DNA of 64,000 nucleotides from Paenibacillus pasadenensis DSM 19293. GTDB lineage: Bacteria > Bacillota > Bacilli > Paenibacillales > Paenibacillaceae. Shown here in pieces: positions 7,638 through 15,821 of the stretch. Each line of letters starts with the position of its first letter. Position 1 is the stretch's first letter. The translations under genes and the position numbers were made by a program. The notes below the pieces were generated by a model. That model did not search any database and had not been told where the DNA came from. It worked only from the letters and a program-made list of their open reading frames with translations. The stretch covers positions 18,713 to 82,712 of the forward strand of contig NZ_KE383847.1 in the NCBI RefSeq assembly GCF_000422485.1. The letters run 5' to 3'.

Positions 7638-7730
7638 ACCGATTGAGGGAGGCGACGGAGCGGGCGAGCCGCGCCGCCTGCCCGCGAACCTGCGGACGGG
7701 GGGGCGCGGCTGCCCGGCCGAAGGCCAAGC

Positions 7731-7764
7731 AAAAAGCCGCAGGAGACAGCGGTCTCCTGCGGCT
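7731..7764 (-). terminator. Leader terminator upstream of the RsgA-like gene
   Basis: On the minus strand GCCGCAGGAGAC, loop CGCT, GTCTCCTGCGGC and then TTTTT: a perfect 12-bp stem. It lies 70 bases after the leader peptide stop and 160 bases before the gene start, the layout of a transcription attenuator. Confidence 0.85.
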
Positions 7765-7831
7765 TAGGCATGGGCATGGCGTCAGGCAGGCAGCCTCGTC
7801 CCGGATGGGACGGCAGGCGGCCTGGCCCGCG

Positions 7832-7903
7832 TCATGCGGCAAGCTCCGTAGAGACCGGCATAGGGACAATCGACGACAGGCGCATTGCGATAGTAGTCAC
7901 CAT
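7832..7903 (-). CDS. Leader peptide (23 residues) of the RsgA-like gene
   Basis: A small frame on the minus strand starts ATG-GTG-ACT at 7903 with AAGGAGG 10 bases upstream and ends TGA at 7832. The peptide begins MVTTIAMRLSSIVP and ends STELAA. Its own promoter (7936-7965) is upstream and two terminators follow before the GTPase gene, as in antibiotic-inducible leaders (erm, ABC-F) where a stalled ribosome changes the RNA fold. The MRL stretch recalls macrolide-stalling leaders, but I cannot show stalling from sequence. A longer in-frame opening upstream is ignored because it lacks a ribosome site. Confidence 0.7.
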   Translation of the reverse strand: MVTTIAMRLSSIVPMPVSTELAA

Positions 7904-7935
7904 AGAACATCGGCCTCCTTGACTAAGATAGGTCC

Positions 7936-7965
7936 AGTATAGCTTCCGGCGGGCCGGCGGAGCAA
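7936..7965 (-). promoter_or_regulatory. Promoter of the leader peptide/RsgA-like transcript
   Basis: On the minus strand -35 TTGCTC (7960-7965), 18-base spacer, -10 TATACT (7936-7941). The leader peptide start follows 33 bases later. Confidence 0.6.
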
Positions 7966-8047
7966 GGTAGAGAACGGGTATAGCGGATTGCGGTCCCGAC
8001 CGTGGAAGAAGCCCACGCTGCTCGGAGCGAGGGCTTTTGTGCACATG

Positions 8048-8253
8048 CCGTTTTTGCCGTAAGGGAGAGCGATCTGCCAGCAGAGGCGCGTCCTAACGGC
8101 ATTTTTGCCGTGAGGGAGAGCGATCCGCCAGCTGCGGCGCGTCCTAACGGCATTTTTACCGTAAGGGAGAGCGATCCGCCGGCAGAGGCGCGTCCTAACG
8201 GCATTCTTGCCGTAAGGGAGAGCGATCCGCCGGCAGAGGCGCGTCCTAACGGC
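8048..8253. repeat. 51-bp intergenic tandem repeat array (4 units), hairpin in every unit
   Basis: Units begin GCCGTAAGGG at 8056, 8107, 8158 (ACCGTAAGGG) and 8209, so the period is exactly 51. In each unit GCCGTAAGG can pair with CCTAACGGC (one mismatch), and units are separated by ATTTTT or ATTCTT, so each looks like a small terminator. The sequence is unrelated to the array at 1-270 despite the identical period. A 17-residue repeat can be read in one frame, but there is no ribosome site and I treat it as non-coding. Confidence 0.9.
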
Positions 8254-8382
8254 GTTAATCCGTGAAGACGGCTTCGAGCTGGGCGCTCATGCAGTCCCGA
8301 GCCTCGTCGGTGAAGCCCGGTTGCCGCGGTTCGCTTTGGTGCATGCGGGGAACCATGCGGGACGGCGGCAGCGGCGGCCGCT

Positions 8383-9678
8383 TCAGTCCGCGCCCGGCGG
8401 CAGCCAGTCGATCCGCTCCACGGGCAGGCCGATCTCAGCGAGCAGGGCGGAGCTGACGTACAGGCGGTCGCCGAGCAGCTGGCTCGTTGCGCTGTCGGCG
8501 CGGACGGTGCCGGCCGGGCCGGTCAGCTCGAACCAATTCTCGCTGCCGCCCTTGCCGGGAACTCGGTGCGCCTCGACGTGGAGTCCGGCGGTCTCGATCA
8601 GCTCCCGTGCGGGCAGCAGCGTGCGGCCGCCGCGGATGAAGGCGAACGACAGGTCGACGCTGATGCCGGGAGCGATGACGGCGCGGGCGACCGGCTCTAC
8701 GTCCAGCGTCGTCGCGGTCACCGGCAGCTCCTGCGGCTGCAGGCCGGCCGGCGGAGGCTCCGCCGGCGGGGCCGGATTTTGATACGACGTCCCGGGCTGG
8801 ATCGGCGAGCGAATCTCGCGCAGGTCCTTGTCCGAGGCGGGCCGCCGGGAGCCGTCCTTCAGGTCGAGCACGGAGCCGGGGCGGCCCGGCTCGTTGAGCA
8901 GGAGGAGCGCCCGGTTGCTCTTGGCGTCGTAGGCTTGCAGGCGGGCGAATGCGACATGAGACGGATTGCCGGTGACGGGATCGATGCGGAGCACCTCGAT
9001 CCGCTTGCTGCGAGCATTGTAAGCCTCGCCGATCATGCCGCCGTCCGGCAGCGGAAAGAAGCCGGACGACCAGCCATAGTCGCCGATTTCCCGAACAAGG
9101 CCTTTCGGCGAACGGTAATAAAGCTTGTACGAGACGCTCGTGCTGATGCCGTCCTGGAGCTTCTTATAGGACTCGATGCGCAGCATAGTCATGCCCGTAT
9201 CGCCTTCGCTGAAAGCGGCGTTTACGCCGGCCCGGTCATGTGCCGGATCGTAGCGGCCGACGAGCGGCGTCGTGCGGTTGTACATGCCGGACAAGGCGAG
9301 CCGAGGCTCTCCGGCCACGCCGTCCCAGTAGGAGACGACATCAGGCTCGAGCGCGTGCCAGGAGCCCTCGCGGTCCTGGTAGACCTGTCGGATCAAGGGG
9401 AGGTAGCGGCCGGTCTCGTAGGCGTAGGCGGTATAATAGGAGCGGCCGCTCGCTTCATCGGCGTAGGCGGGCGAGAACGACCAGTCGTAGCGTGCCGCCG
9501 CGTCGTCGCTGTAGACCGAGGCGGAGACGGTCGCGGACGGCTGCCGCTCCTGCGGCGCGGCGCCTGCGGCAAGCGCCTGTGACGGCAGCGCCGCCGTCAG
9601 CACGGCCAAGGCGCCGAGCGCGGGCAGGACGGCCAAGGCGCTGAGCGCAGGCAGCAGGCGGCGGATCGGTTTTTTCAT
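8383..9678 (-). CDS. Secreted protein with C-terminal copper amine oxidase-like stalk domain
   Basis: The 431-residue protein has a signal peptide (MKKPIRR then a long hydrophobic Ala/Leu stretch to about residue 36). The middle part reads like a beta-rich region with YDWSFSPAY and WHALEPDVVSYWDG. The C-terminal 100 residues carry the stalk-domain pattern of Paenibacillus surface proteins, with ISVDLSFAFIRGGRTLLPARELIETAGLHVE and LYVSSALLAEIGLPVE. The ATG at 9678 has AAGGAGA upstream. A decayed copy of the segment before the stalk lies at 9961-10063. The function of the N-terminal part is unknown. Confidence 0.82.
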   Translation of the reverse strand: MKKPIRRLLPALSALAVLPALGALAVLTAALPSQALAAGAAPQERQPSATVSASVYSDDAAARYDWSFSPAYADEASGRSYYTAYAYETGRYLPLIRQVYQDREGSWHALEPDVVSYWDGVAGEPRLALSGMYNRTTPLVGRYDPAHDRAGVNAAFSEGDTGMTMLRIESYKKLQDGISTSVSYKLYYRSPKGLVREIGDYGWSSGFFPLPDGGMIGEAYNARSKRIEVLRIDPVTGNPSHVAFARLQAYDAKSNRALLLLNEPGRPGSVLDLKDGSRRPASDKDLREIRSPIQPGTSYQNPAPPAEPPPAGLQPQELPVTATTLDVEPVARAVIAPGISVDLSFAFIRGGRTLLPARELIETAGLHVEAHRVPGKGGSENWFELTGPAGTVRADSATSQLLGDRLYVSSALLAEIGLPVERIDWLPPGAD

Positions 9679-9960
9679 CGGCAGGTCTCCTTCGTTGCAG
9701 AGGGATGCGAATCTGCTCCGTTGGACGCGAGGGCCGAAGGAAAAGTTGCGTGAAATGGGAAATTCAGGTCGGCGACAGCGGCGGATCGGGCGGGCTACAA
9801 TGAGCGTTCAACGACAGGATGACGGAGGGGGGGCAATGACGGATTCGTCCGCAAGACGGTGAGCGGCCAGGGTTGGATCTGGATGAACGAGGACGGACGG
9901 AAGTTCGAAAGAATGGAGAAGGGGCCGTCTCTCGGCCCCTAGGAAATCTCTCGATCCGCC

Positions 9961-10063
9961 AGCCGCGGATGAAGGTGAACGACAGCCGACGCCGATGCCG
10001 GGAGCGATGACGGCGCGGGCGAAGGGCTCTACGTTCAGCGTCGTCGCGGTCACCGGCAGCTCC
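9961..10063 (-). pseudogene. Decayed partial copy of the stalk-domain gene
   Basis: About 100 bp here match 8632-8735 in the stalk-protein gene closely. The translated match is VTATTLNVEPFARAVIAPGI against VTATTLDVEPVARAVIAPGI, after which the frame breaks. Flanking sequence is not similar, so this is a remnant of a duplicated or recombined neighbour. The rest of the 600-bp gap (9679-10278) holds only a tiny frame after GGAGGGGGG (9836), a GGGGCCG hairpin near 9917 and the control sites of the GH3 gene. Confidence 0.65.
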
Positions 10064-10143
10064 TCAGGGCTCCTTTTCCTTCGAATGATGCGGCTGACAG
10101 CTTGGACGCGGGCCGGCAGAGCAAGGTTTCGGCGCCAAGACGG

Positions 10144-10163
10144 AATCTCCGATTTCTATATGA
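10144..10163 (+). promoter_or_regulatory. Sequence shared with the sugar importer operon (AATCTCCGATTTCTAT)
   Basis: AATCTCCGATTTCTAT-n-TGA occurs here, 116 bases before the GH3 gene, and again at 24934-24953 upstream of the LplB-type permease. Nineteen of 20 positions agree while the flanks differ. A shared regulator of carbohydrate genes is the simplest explanation, though I cannot name it. Confidence 0.5.
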
Positions 10164-10196
10164 AAACGGCTGCGAATCAGCGGGTGACCAATCGAT

Positions 10197-10210
10197 TGAA
10201 AACGCTTTAT
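10197..10210 (+). promoter_or_regulatory. cre-like site (CcpA) before the GH3 gene
   Basis: TGAAAACGCTTTAT fits the cre consensus TGWAANCGNTNWCA except the last two positions. It lies 69 bases before the start codon, plausible for glucose repression of a glycosidase gene. Confidence 0.4.
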
Positions 10211-10278
10211 GATAGAGTGAGTCGTCCTTTGCCCCAGCGGGCAAGGGAGAATCCGGACTGGACGAAGGAGTGCCGAGC

Positions 10279-13200
10279 ATGAGCGAGAACACGAATGCAA
10301 CCGCTGCTGCAAGCGCGGAAGCTGAGGCCATTGTCGATTCAACCGCCACGACGAGCACGAACGCCGATGCGACGCGAGCGTTCGCTTTTTATAACCATGA
10401 GCTGCCGCTGGCGGAAAGGGTCGCGGACCTCGTCTCGCGGCTGACGCTGGAGGAGAAGATCGGGCAGATGCCGCAGTACCAGGAGGAGGTGCCGCGGCTC
10501 GGCCTCTCCAAGTACAAGCACGGCACCGAAGGCGCGCACGGCATCGCCTGGCTCGGAGAGGCGACGGTATTCCCGCAGCCGATCGGGCTGGCGTCCACCT
10601 GGGACGAGGAGCTGCTGCGGCAGGTCGGCGAGGCGATCGGCACCGAGGCGAGGGTGTTTTACCAGCGCGACCCGGAGCGAAACGGGCTGACGATCTGGGC
10701 GCCGACGGTCGACATGGAGCGCGACGCCCGCTGGGGCCGGACGGAGGAGGCTTACGGCGAGGACCCGCTGCTGGCGGGCAAGCTGACAGCGGCGCTCGCG
10801 CGCGGCATGCAGGGAGAGGACCCGGCGTATTTGCGCGCGGTCGCGACGCTGAAGCATTTTTATGCCAACAACAACGAGCTGCATCGCGGCTTCGGCTCGG
10901 CCAGCATCGACGCCCGCAGCAAGCGCGAATATTATCTCAAGGTGTTCGAGCTGGCATTCAAGGAGGGCGGCGCGAAGTCGATGATGACCGCCTACAACAG
11001 CGTCAACGGCGTGCCGGCCAACCTGCTGGACGACATCGAGGCGATCGTGCGCGGCGAGTGGGGCATGGACGGCTTTGTCGTGAGCGATGCGGGCGACGTG
11101 CTCGGCACCGTGCATGAGCACAAGCATGTCGGCTCGTACGCCGAGGCGGCCGCGCTCTCGATCCGGGCGGGCATCGACAGCATCACCGACGACGCGGAGA
11201 CGGTCAAGCGGGCGATCCGCGACGCGCTGGAGCAGGGCTTGCTGGAGGAGGCCGATCTCGACCGCGCGCTGTCGCGCACGTTCTCTGTGCGGATGCGTCT
11301 GGGCGAGTTCGACCCGCCGGGGCTGAATCCATATGAAGGCGTGCCCGAGGAAAAGGTCGGATCGCCCGAGCATGCCGCCCTGTCGCGCCTGGCGGCGGAA
11401 AAGTCGGTCGTGCTGCTGCGCAACGAGCCAGCGGCAGCAGGAGCGGACGGCACGGCGGCTCCGCAGAGCGAAGCGGCGGCTAACGAGGCCGCGACCCGAG
11501 GCCGCGGCGGATCTTCAGCTGCCAGCGAAGCGGCTCGGACCGTAATCGCTGGCGCCGCCGCCGGGGATGCCGCGCCGCTGCTGCCGCTCGCGCCGGAGGG
11601 GCGGATCGCCGTCATCGGGCCGCTGGCCGACGAGGCGTTCACGGACTGGTACAGCGGCACGCCGCCGTACCGGAGCACGCCGCTGGCCGGCATTCGGGAG
11701 CGGCTGGCCGACGCCGGCGAAGCCGTCTATGCGACCGGCGGCAGCAAGCTGCGTCTGCGCAGCGCGACGAGCGGCCGCTACGTCGGGCGCGGGCCGGTGC
11801 TGTCGGCGGACGCGGCAGGGCCGGAGGAGGCCGAGGTATTCGAGGCGACCGACTGGGGCTATGGCAATGTGACTCTTCGCGCCCTGTCGAGCGGCAAGCT
11901 CGTCACGGACGCCGAGGACGGGCTGACGGCAAGCGCGGACGAGGCTCGCGGCTGGTTCGTCAAGGAAGTGTTCCATCTGGAAGACGCGCAGGCGGGCTTG
12001 GGCGGCCAGGCGCTAGCGGCGGCTGATGGAGTCCGTGCAGGCGCGCATTCAGCAGCGGGAGCCGGCCCGTCCGGGACGGCTGCGGGCAGCCGTCCGAGCG
12101 AGGAGAAGGAGCGCGTCGTGCGGACGGTCGAGCTGCGCACCTGGGACGGCACGCCGGTCGGCCTGCTGGCGGACGGTCGGCTCATGCCGGCGGAGCTTGC
12201 GCCGGAGGCGGCGGTCAACGCGGCCGACGCGGCCAATCCGGACGCCGCCGCCGAGGCGGAGCGCGCCGAGCGGCTGCGGCAGCGCCGCAAGCCGGCGCAG
12301 GCGGAACGCTTCCTCGTCGAGGTCGTCGAGGACGGGATCTCGGCGGCGGCGCGGCTGGCGGCATCGGCGGACGCGGCGGTCGTCGTCGTCGGCAACCAGC
12401 CTTTCATCAATGGCAAGGAGGATGCGGACCGCCCCGGCATCGCGCTCGCGGCCGCCCAGCAGGAGCTGATCCGCGCCGTCCTGCGCGCCAATCCGCGCAC
12501 GGCCGTGCTGCTCGTGAGCAGCTATCCGTTCGCGCTCGAGGGCCTCGAGCGGGAGGCTCCGGCGATTCTGCAGCTATGCCATGCCTCGCAGGAGCTCGGC
12601 CGCGCGGCGGCCGGGGCGATCTTCGGCGATTACAGCCCGGCAGGACGGCTGCCGATGACATGGCCGGCGACGGAGCAGGGGATGCCGTCGATCATGGACT
12701 ACGACATCATCCGCAGCGGCCGCACGTACCATTATGGAGACATTCCGGTGCTCTATCCGTTCGGCCACGGCTTGTCGTATGCGTCGTTCCGTTATGGGGA
12801 GCTGCGCGTGGACCGGGAGGCGCTGGAGGCGGGCGATGCGGCGACGGTGCGGCTGGAGGTCACGAATGAGAGCGGCCTGGAGGCCGACGAGGTCGTGCAG
12901 CTGTATGCCCGCGTCGAAGGCTCGGCGCTTCAGCGGCCGAAACGGCAGCTGGTCGGCTTCCGCCGGCTGCGGCTCGCGGCAGGGGAGACGGCGGCGGCGG
13001 AGTTCCGCGTCGAGGCGTCGCAGCTGGCCGTCTGGGATCCGGCGGCAGACCGCTGGGCGTTCGAAAGCGGCGTCTGCCGCCTGCTCGCCGGCGCGAGCTC
13101 GGCGGACATCCGCGCCGAGGCGCAGCTGCGTCTGGACGGCGAGCCGCTGGCCGCCCGGCCGCTCGGCGATTGGACGGCAGCCTCGTCCTATGACGAGGCG

Positions 13201-13605
13201 CGCGGGCTCGCGATCGACGCCTGCCGGGACGGCGGCGACAGCGTGCGCCCGGCCGGAGCGGAAGCGGCAGCTTTGACGGCAGCTTTTGCAGGCGGAGCGC
13301 CCGGCCAGGGCTGGGCGCGCTTCGGGCGCGGCTTGCTGCCGGCGGGCGCGGACCGCTTCGAGGCGCGCGTGTCGGGCGCTGGCGGCGGCAGCGTCGAGCT
13401 GCGCCTCGGCGGCCCGGACGGCGAGCTGCTCGCGCGCTGCGACGTGCCGCGCACCGGCGGTCCGCAGGCGTGGACGACCGTCGCCGCGCCGCTGGCGCTG
13501 CCGGCGTACTCTGCTGCCGCGGCCGGTCGAGATGGAGCGGACACTGTTTCCGTCGTGCTGCGCGGCGAGATCGGATTGGCGCGATTCCGCGTCGTGAAGT
13601 CGTAG
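10279..13605 (+). CDS. Large GH3 family glycoside hydrolase (beta-glucosidase/beta-xylosidase type) with inserted and C-terminal beta domains
   Basis: The 1108-residue protein has no signal peptide, so it should act on imported oligosaccharides. The N-terminal GH3 barrel contains KHFYANNNELHRGF, MTAYNSVNGVPANLL and VVSDAGD, whose Asp270 is the predicted nucleophile. The second GH3 domain (from about 375) is split by an Ala-rich linker and an insertion (about 490-570, starting LRLRSATSGRYVGRG) that resembles a beta-trefoil. A fibronectin-III-like domain follows (about 840-945), then a CBM6-like end (about 1000-1107, GGSVELRLGGPDGELLARCD). The ATG at 10279 has AAGGAG 9 bases upstream. Family is firm; substrate (beta-glucoside or beta-xyloside) is open. 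Confidence 0.9.
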   Translation: MSENTNATAAASAEAEAIVDSTATTSTNADATRAFAFYNHELPLAERVADLVSRLTLEEKIGQMPQYQEEVPRLGLSKYKHGTEGAHGIAWLGEATVFPQPIGLASTWDEELLRQVGEAIGTEARVFYQRDPERNGLTIWAPTVDMERDARWGRTEEAYGEDPLLAGKLTAALARGMQGEDPAYLRAVATLKHFYANNNELHRGFGSASIDARSKREYYLKVFELAFKEGGAKSMMTAYNSVNGVPANLLDDIEAIVRGEWGMDGFVVSDAGDVLGTVHEHKHVGSYAEAAALSIRAGIDSITDDAETVKRAIRDALEQGLLEEADLDRALSRTFSVRMRLGEFDPPGLNPYEGVPEEKVGSPEHAALSRLAAEKSVVLLRNEPAAAGADGTAAPQSEAAANEAATRGRGGSSAASEAARTVIAGAAAGDAAPLLPLAPEGRIAVIGPLADEAFTDWYSGTPPYRSTPLAGIRERLADAGEAVYATGGSKLRLRSATSGRYVGRGPVLSADAAGPEEAEVFEATDWGYGNVTLRALSSGKLVTDAEDGLTASADEARGWFVKEVFHLEDAQAGLGGQALAAADGVRAGAHSAAGAGPSGTAAGSRPSEEKERVVRTVELRTWDGTPVGLLADGRLMPAELAPEAAVNAADAANPDAAAEAERAERLRQRRKPAQAERFLVEVVEDGISAAARLAASADAAVVVVGNQPFINGKEDADRPGIALAAAQQELIRAVLRANPRTAVLLVSSYPFALEGLEREAPAILQLCHASQELGRAAAGAIFGDYSPAGRLPMTWPATEQGMPSIMDYDIIRSGRTYHYGDIPVLYPFGHGLSYASFRYGELRVDREALEAGDAATVRLEVTNESGLEADEVVQLYARVEGSALQRPKRQLVGFRRLRLAAGETAAAEFRVEASQLAVWDPAADRWAFESGVCRLLAGASSADIRAEAQLRLDGEPLAARPLGDWTAASSYDEARGLAIDACRDGGDSVRPAGAEAAALTAAFAGGAPGQGWARFGRGLLPAGADRFEARVSGAGGGSVELRLGGPDGELLARCDVPRTGGPQAWTTVAAPLALPAYSAAAAGRDGADTVSVVLRGEIGLARFRVVKS

Positions 13606-13612
13606 ACAATTG

Positions 13613-13656
13613 GAGCGGCCTCATTTCGGCATCAAGCCGAAATGAGGCCGCTTTTC
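13613..13656 (+). terminator. Terminator of the GH3 gene
   Basis: AGCGGCCTCATTTCGGC, loop ATCAA, perfect complement, then CTTTTC: a 17-bp stem. Confidence 0.9.
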
Positions 13657-13753
13657 TTGCGAGCAAGAATTTCCTAGCCATCTATAGGACGGTGCTGTCG
13701 GTCTGGTAGCCGAGACGCTGCCTTGGTCGCCGGGTCGATACGAATAGGCTCTC

Positions 13754-13796
13754 AAAAGCAAACCAGGACGTGCCGCGGCACGTCCTGGTTTGCTTT
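13754..13796 (-). terminator. Terminator of the DUF3817 gene
   Basis: An almost unbroken palindrome around GTGCCGCGGCAC with AAAGCAAACCAGGAC arms. On the minus strand it ends in a T run 26 bases after the DUF3817 stop. Confidence 0.85.
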
Positions 13797-13821
13797 CAGC
13801 AAGCTGGTATGGTTGGCTTTG

Positions 13822-14115
13822 TTATGCCGGGTCGCGCTTGATGCGGGCATCGAGCCAGAACGTGCCGAACGGCACGAACGACAGCAGCACGGCGCCGACG
13901 ACGCGGCCAAGCTTCCAGCGGGCGGAGATCGTGGCCAGCAGCAGCGTGATCATATACAGCACGAACAGTCCGCCGTGGGCGGCGCCAACGATCGTGACGG
14001 GCAAGCCCCAGTCGCCCAAGTATTTGATCGGCATGGCGATGAACAGCAGGATCAGAAAAGACCAGCCTTCCAGCAGAGCGACGAACCGGAAGCGGCCGAC
14101 AGCCGTTTTGAGCAT
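13822..14115 (-). CDS. DUF3817 integral membrane protein (YdzA-like)
   Basis: A small 97-residue membrane protein with three predicted helices: FVALLEGWSFLILLFIAMPIKYL, VTIVGAAHGGLFVLYMITLLLA and LGRVVGAVLLSFVPFGTFWLDAR. The EGWS near the start, the AHG in helix 2 and the FGTFWLD end are the DUF3817 pattern. The ATG has GAGGAGG upstream. It is monocistronic, and the ACR3/BASS gene is divergent across a 236-bp gap. Function is unknown for the whole family. Confidence 0.88.
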   Translation of the reverse strand: MLKTAVGRFRFVALLEGWSFLILLFIAMPIKYLGDWGLPVTIVGAAHGGLFVLYMITLLLATISARWKLGRVVGAVLLSFVPFGTFWLDARIKRDPA

Positions 14116-14351
14116 GGGAACCTCCTCGGATGATGGAAACGATAAGAGCGCAGCAGGCTACGAGCCGCAGAGCGGATAAGCTCCCGCATGGCCGCTGTTG
14201 GATGCCCTTGTCCGTGTAACGGCTGAGGCAAGCTGCGGTTTCGCATTCTCGGCCGGAAGTTGTGACAACTCTGGGACAGTTGCGGCGGGATGGAGCGGAG
14301 GGGCGGAATGAAGTAGGATGGAAGGAAACAAGCGGAAGCGGAGGAAGCGTC

Positions 14352-15326
14352 ATGCGCATCACGAGAGAAGGGCTGGAGCGCCGTCAGATCGCCGTCTACG
14401 CGGCGGCTTTGCTGGTTGGGGCGGCGATCGGCCTGACTGCGGGAGAAAAAGCGGAACCGCTCGGCGTCGTCGTCAGCCCGGCGCTCGCGCTGCTGCTGTA
14501 CGGCATGTTCACGCAAATTCCGCTGCTGGAGCTGCGGCAAGGCCGGGCGCAGGGCCGCTTCGCCGCCGGGCTGCTGCTCGTCAACTTCGTCCTCGTGCCG
14601 CTTGCTGTCCTGGCGCTGGCCTGGCTGGCCCCGCTGGAGCCAGCCGTGCGCTTCGGGCTGTGCCTCGTGCTGCTCGCGCCCTGCATCGATTATGTGGTCG
14701 TCTTCGCCCAGATGGGCCGTGGCGACGGCAAGCTGATGCTCGCCTCCACGCCGCTGCTGATGCTGGCACAGCTGGTCGCGCTGCCGCTCTGGCTCTGGCT
14801 GATCCTCGGCCGCGAGGCCGCCGCTCTTGTCGAGGCCGGTCCGATCGTACAAGCCTTCCTGCTGCTTGTCGCCGCTCCGCTCGTACTGGCGACGCTGACG
14901 CAGCTCGCCGCCCGCCGCAGCCGCGCCGGGGCAAAGGCGCTTGATGCGGCTGCTTGGCTGCCGGTGCCCGGCATGGCGGCGGCGCTGCTGCTCATCGTCG
15001 CCTCGCAGGCAGGTACGGCCGTCCGCCATTTGGACGCGATCGGTCCGGCGATCCCGGCCTATGCCGCTTTCCTGCTCATCGGCCCGGCTCTAGCCTGGCC
15101 GATCGCGCGCCTGCTTCGGCTCGGCGCCGAGGCTTCGCGGACGCTTGCGTTCAGCGCAGGCACGCGCAACTCGCTCGTCGTGCTGCCGCTTGCGCTTGCG
15201 CTGCCCGGCGAGGCGGGGCGGCTGGCCGCGGCCGCAGTCGTCGCTCAGAAGATGGTGGAGCTGATCGGCGAGCTGGTTTACATCCGCGTCATGCCTCGGC
15301 TTTTTCGCGGGGGGCGAAGAGCATGA
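14352..15326 (+). CDS. BASS/ACR3-superfamily transporter (arsenic-resistance-like permease)
   Basis: The 324-residue protein consists of about ten hydrophobic helices. LLAPCIDYVVVFAQMGRGDGKLM matches the ACR3 segment around PCxxMVxVWxxLAxGD, where ACR3 has the thiol used for arsenite transport; here Cys is also present. FSAGTRNSLVVLPLALALP is the second conserved helix of the BASS fold. The start is ATG at 14352 with GGAGG upstream; an in-frame upstream opening lacks a ribosome site. GTTGTGACAAC at 14259-14269, in the divergent gap, is a possible operator. No arsR or arsC is nearby, so the substrate is not certain. Confidence 0.78.
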   Translation: MRITREGLERRQIAVYAAALLVGAAIGLTAGEKAEPLGVVVSPALALLLYGMFTQIPLLELRQGRAQGRFAAGLLLVNFVLVPLAVLALAWLAPLEPAVRFGLCLVLLAPCIDYVVVFAQMGRGDGKLMLASTPLLMLAQLVALPLWLWLILGREAAALVEAGPIVQAFLLLVAAPLVLATLTQLAARRSRAGAKALDAAAWLPVPGMAAALLLIVASQAGTAVRHLDAIGPAIPAYAAFLLIGPALAWPIARLLRLGAEASRTLAFSAGTRNSLVVLPLALALPGEAGRLAAAAVVAQKMVELIGELVYIRVMPRLFRGGRRA

Positions 15327-15377
15327 AGACCGCCGTTCGGATCGATGCACGTAGGCAAATGACTCGATCCGACGAAT

Positions 15378-15577
15378 CGGCCTTGGGTTAGCAATTCAGG
15401 GCGCATTTGTGCCTTGAATCCGGCGAATCGGCCTTGGGAAGAGCAATCCAAGGCACATTTGTGCCTTGGATCCGGCAAATCGGCCTTGGGAAGAGCAATC
15501 CAAGGCACATTTGTGCCTTGGATCCGGCAAATCGGCCTTGGGAAGAGCAATCCAGGGCACATTTGTGCCTTGGATCC
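15378..15577. repeat. 51/52-bp intergenic tandem repeat array (4 units), hairpin in every unit
   Basis: Units begin CGGCCTTGGG at 15378, 15429, 15481 and 15533 (periods 51, 52, 52). The last three contain CCAAGGCAC-ATTT-GTGCCTTGG (one base changed in the final unit), and the first has a weaker version. The period breaks any reading frame, so the array cannot encode a repeat protein. It sits between the ACR3-type gene and the toxin-antitoxin locus. The rest of 15578-15786 shows nothing recognisable. Confidence 0.9.
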
Positions 15578-15786
15578 ATAGATTTGGCGGGAGAATGAAA
15601 GGAGCAAGTCTAAAGTCAAAAAACCTGCTTCGGCAATAAGCTCCTCCGCTGGCGTTCCGCCGAACCATGGCCCTAAACAGGCCCCGTTTCGTAGAGCGAG
15701 CGGGGGCGATTAGCTCGGTGCCGCGCGCTCGGGAGGTTAGCTTCTTCGGAGGGGCGGGCGAGCTGAAATCGGCCTAGATAGCGGCC

Positions 15787-15815
15787 TTGATGGTATAAAA
15801 AGGGTGTGGTATGCT
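15787..15815 (+). promoter_or_regulatory. Promoter of the antitoxin RNA
   Basis: -35 TTGATG (15787-15792), 17-base spacer, -10 TATGCT (15810-15815). There is no ribosome site or frame downstream, only a hairpin-rich RNA ending in a terminator, as expected for a regulatory RNA. Confidence 0.7.
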
Positions 15816-15821
15816 TAAAAA

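Noticed and set aside
8002-8265. A second 17-residue repeat protein encoded by the array at 8.1 kb.
   Set aside because: No ribosome site. Hairpins and T runs point to non-coding DNA.
15378-15577. CRISPR array.
   Set aside because: Units are contiguous with no variable spacers, and no cas gene is present. The same applies to the other arrays.
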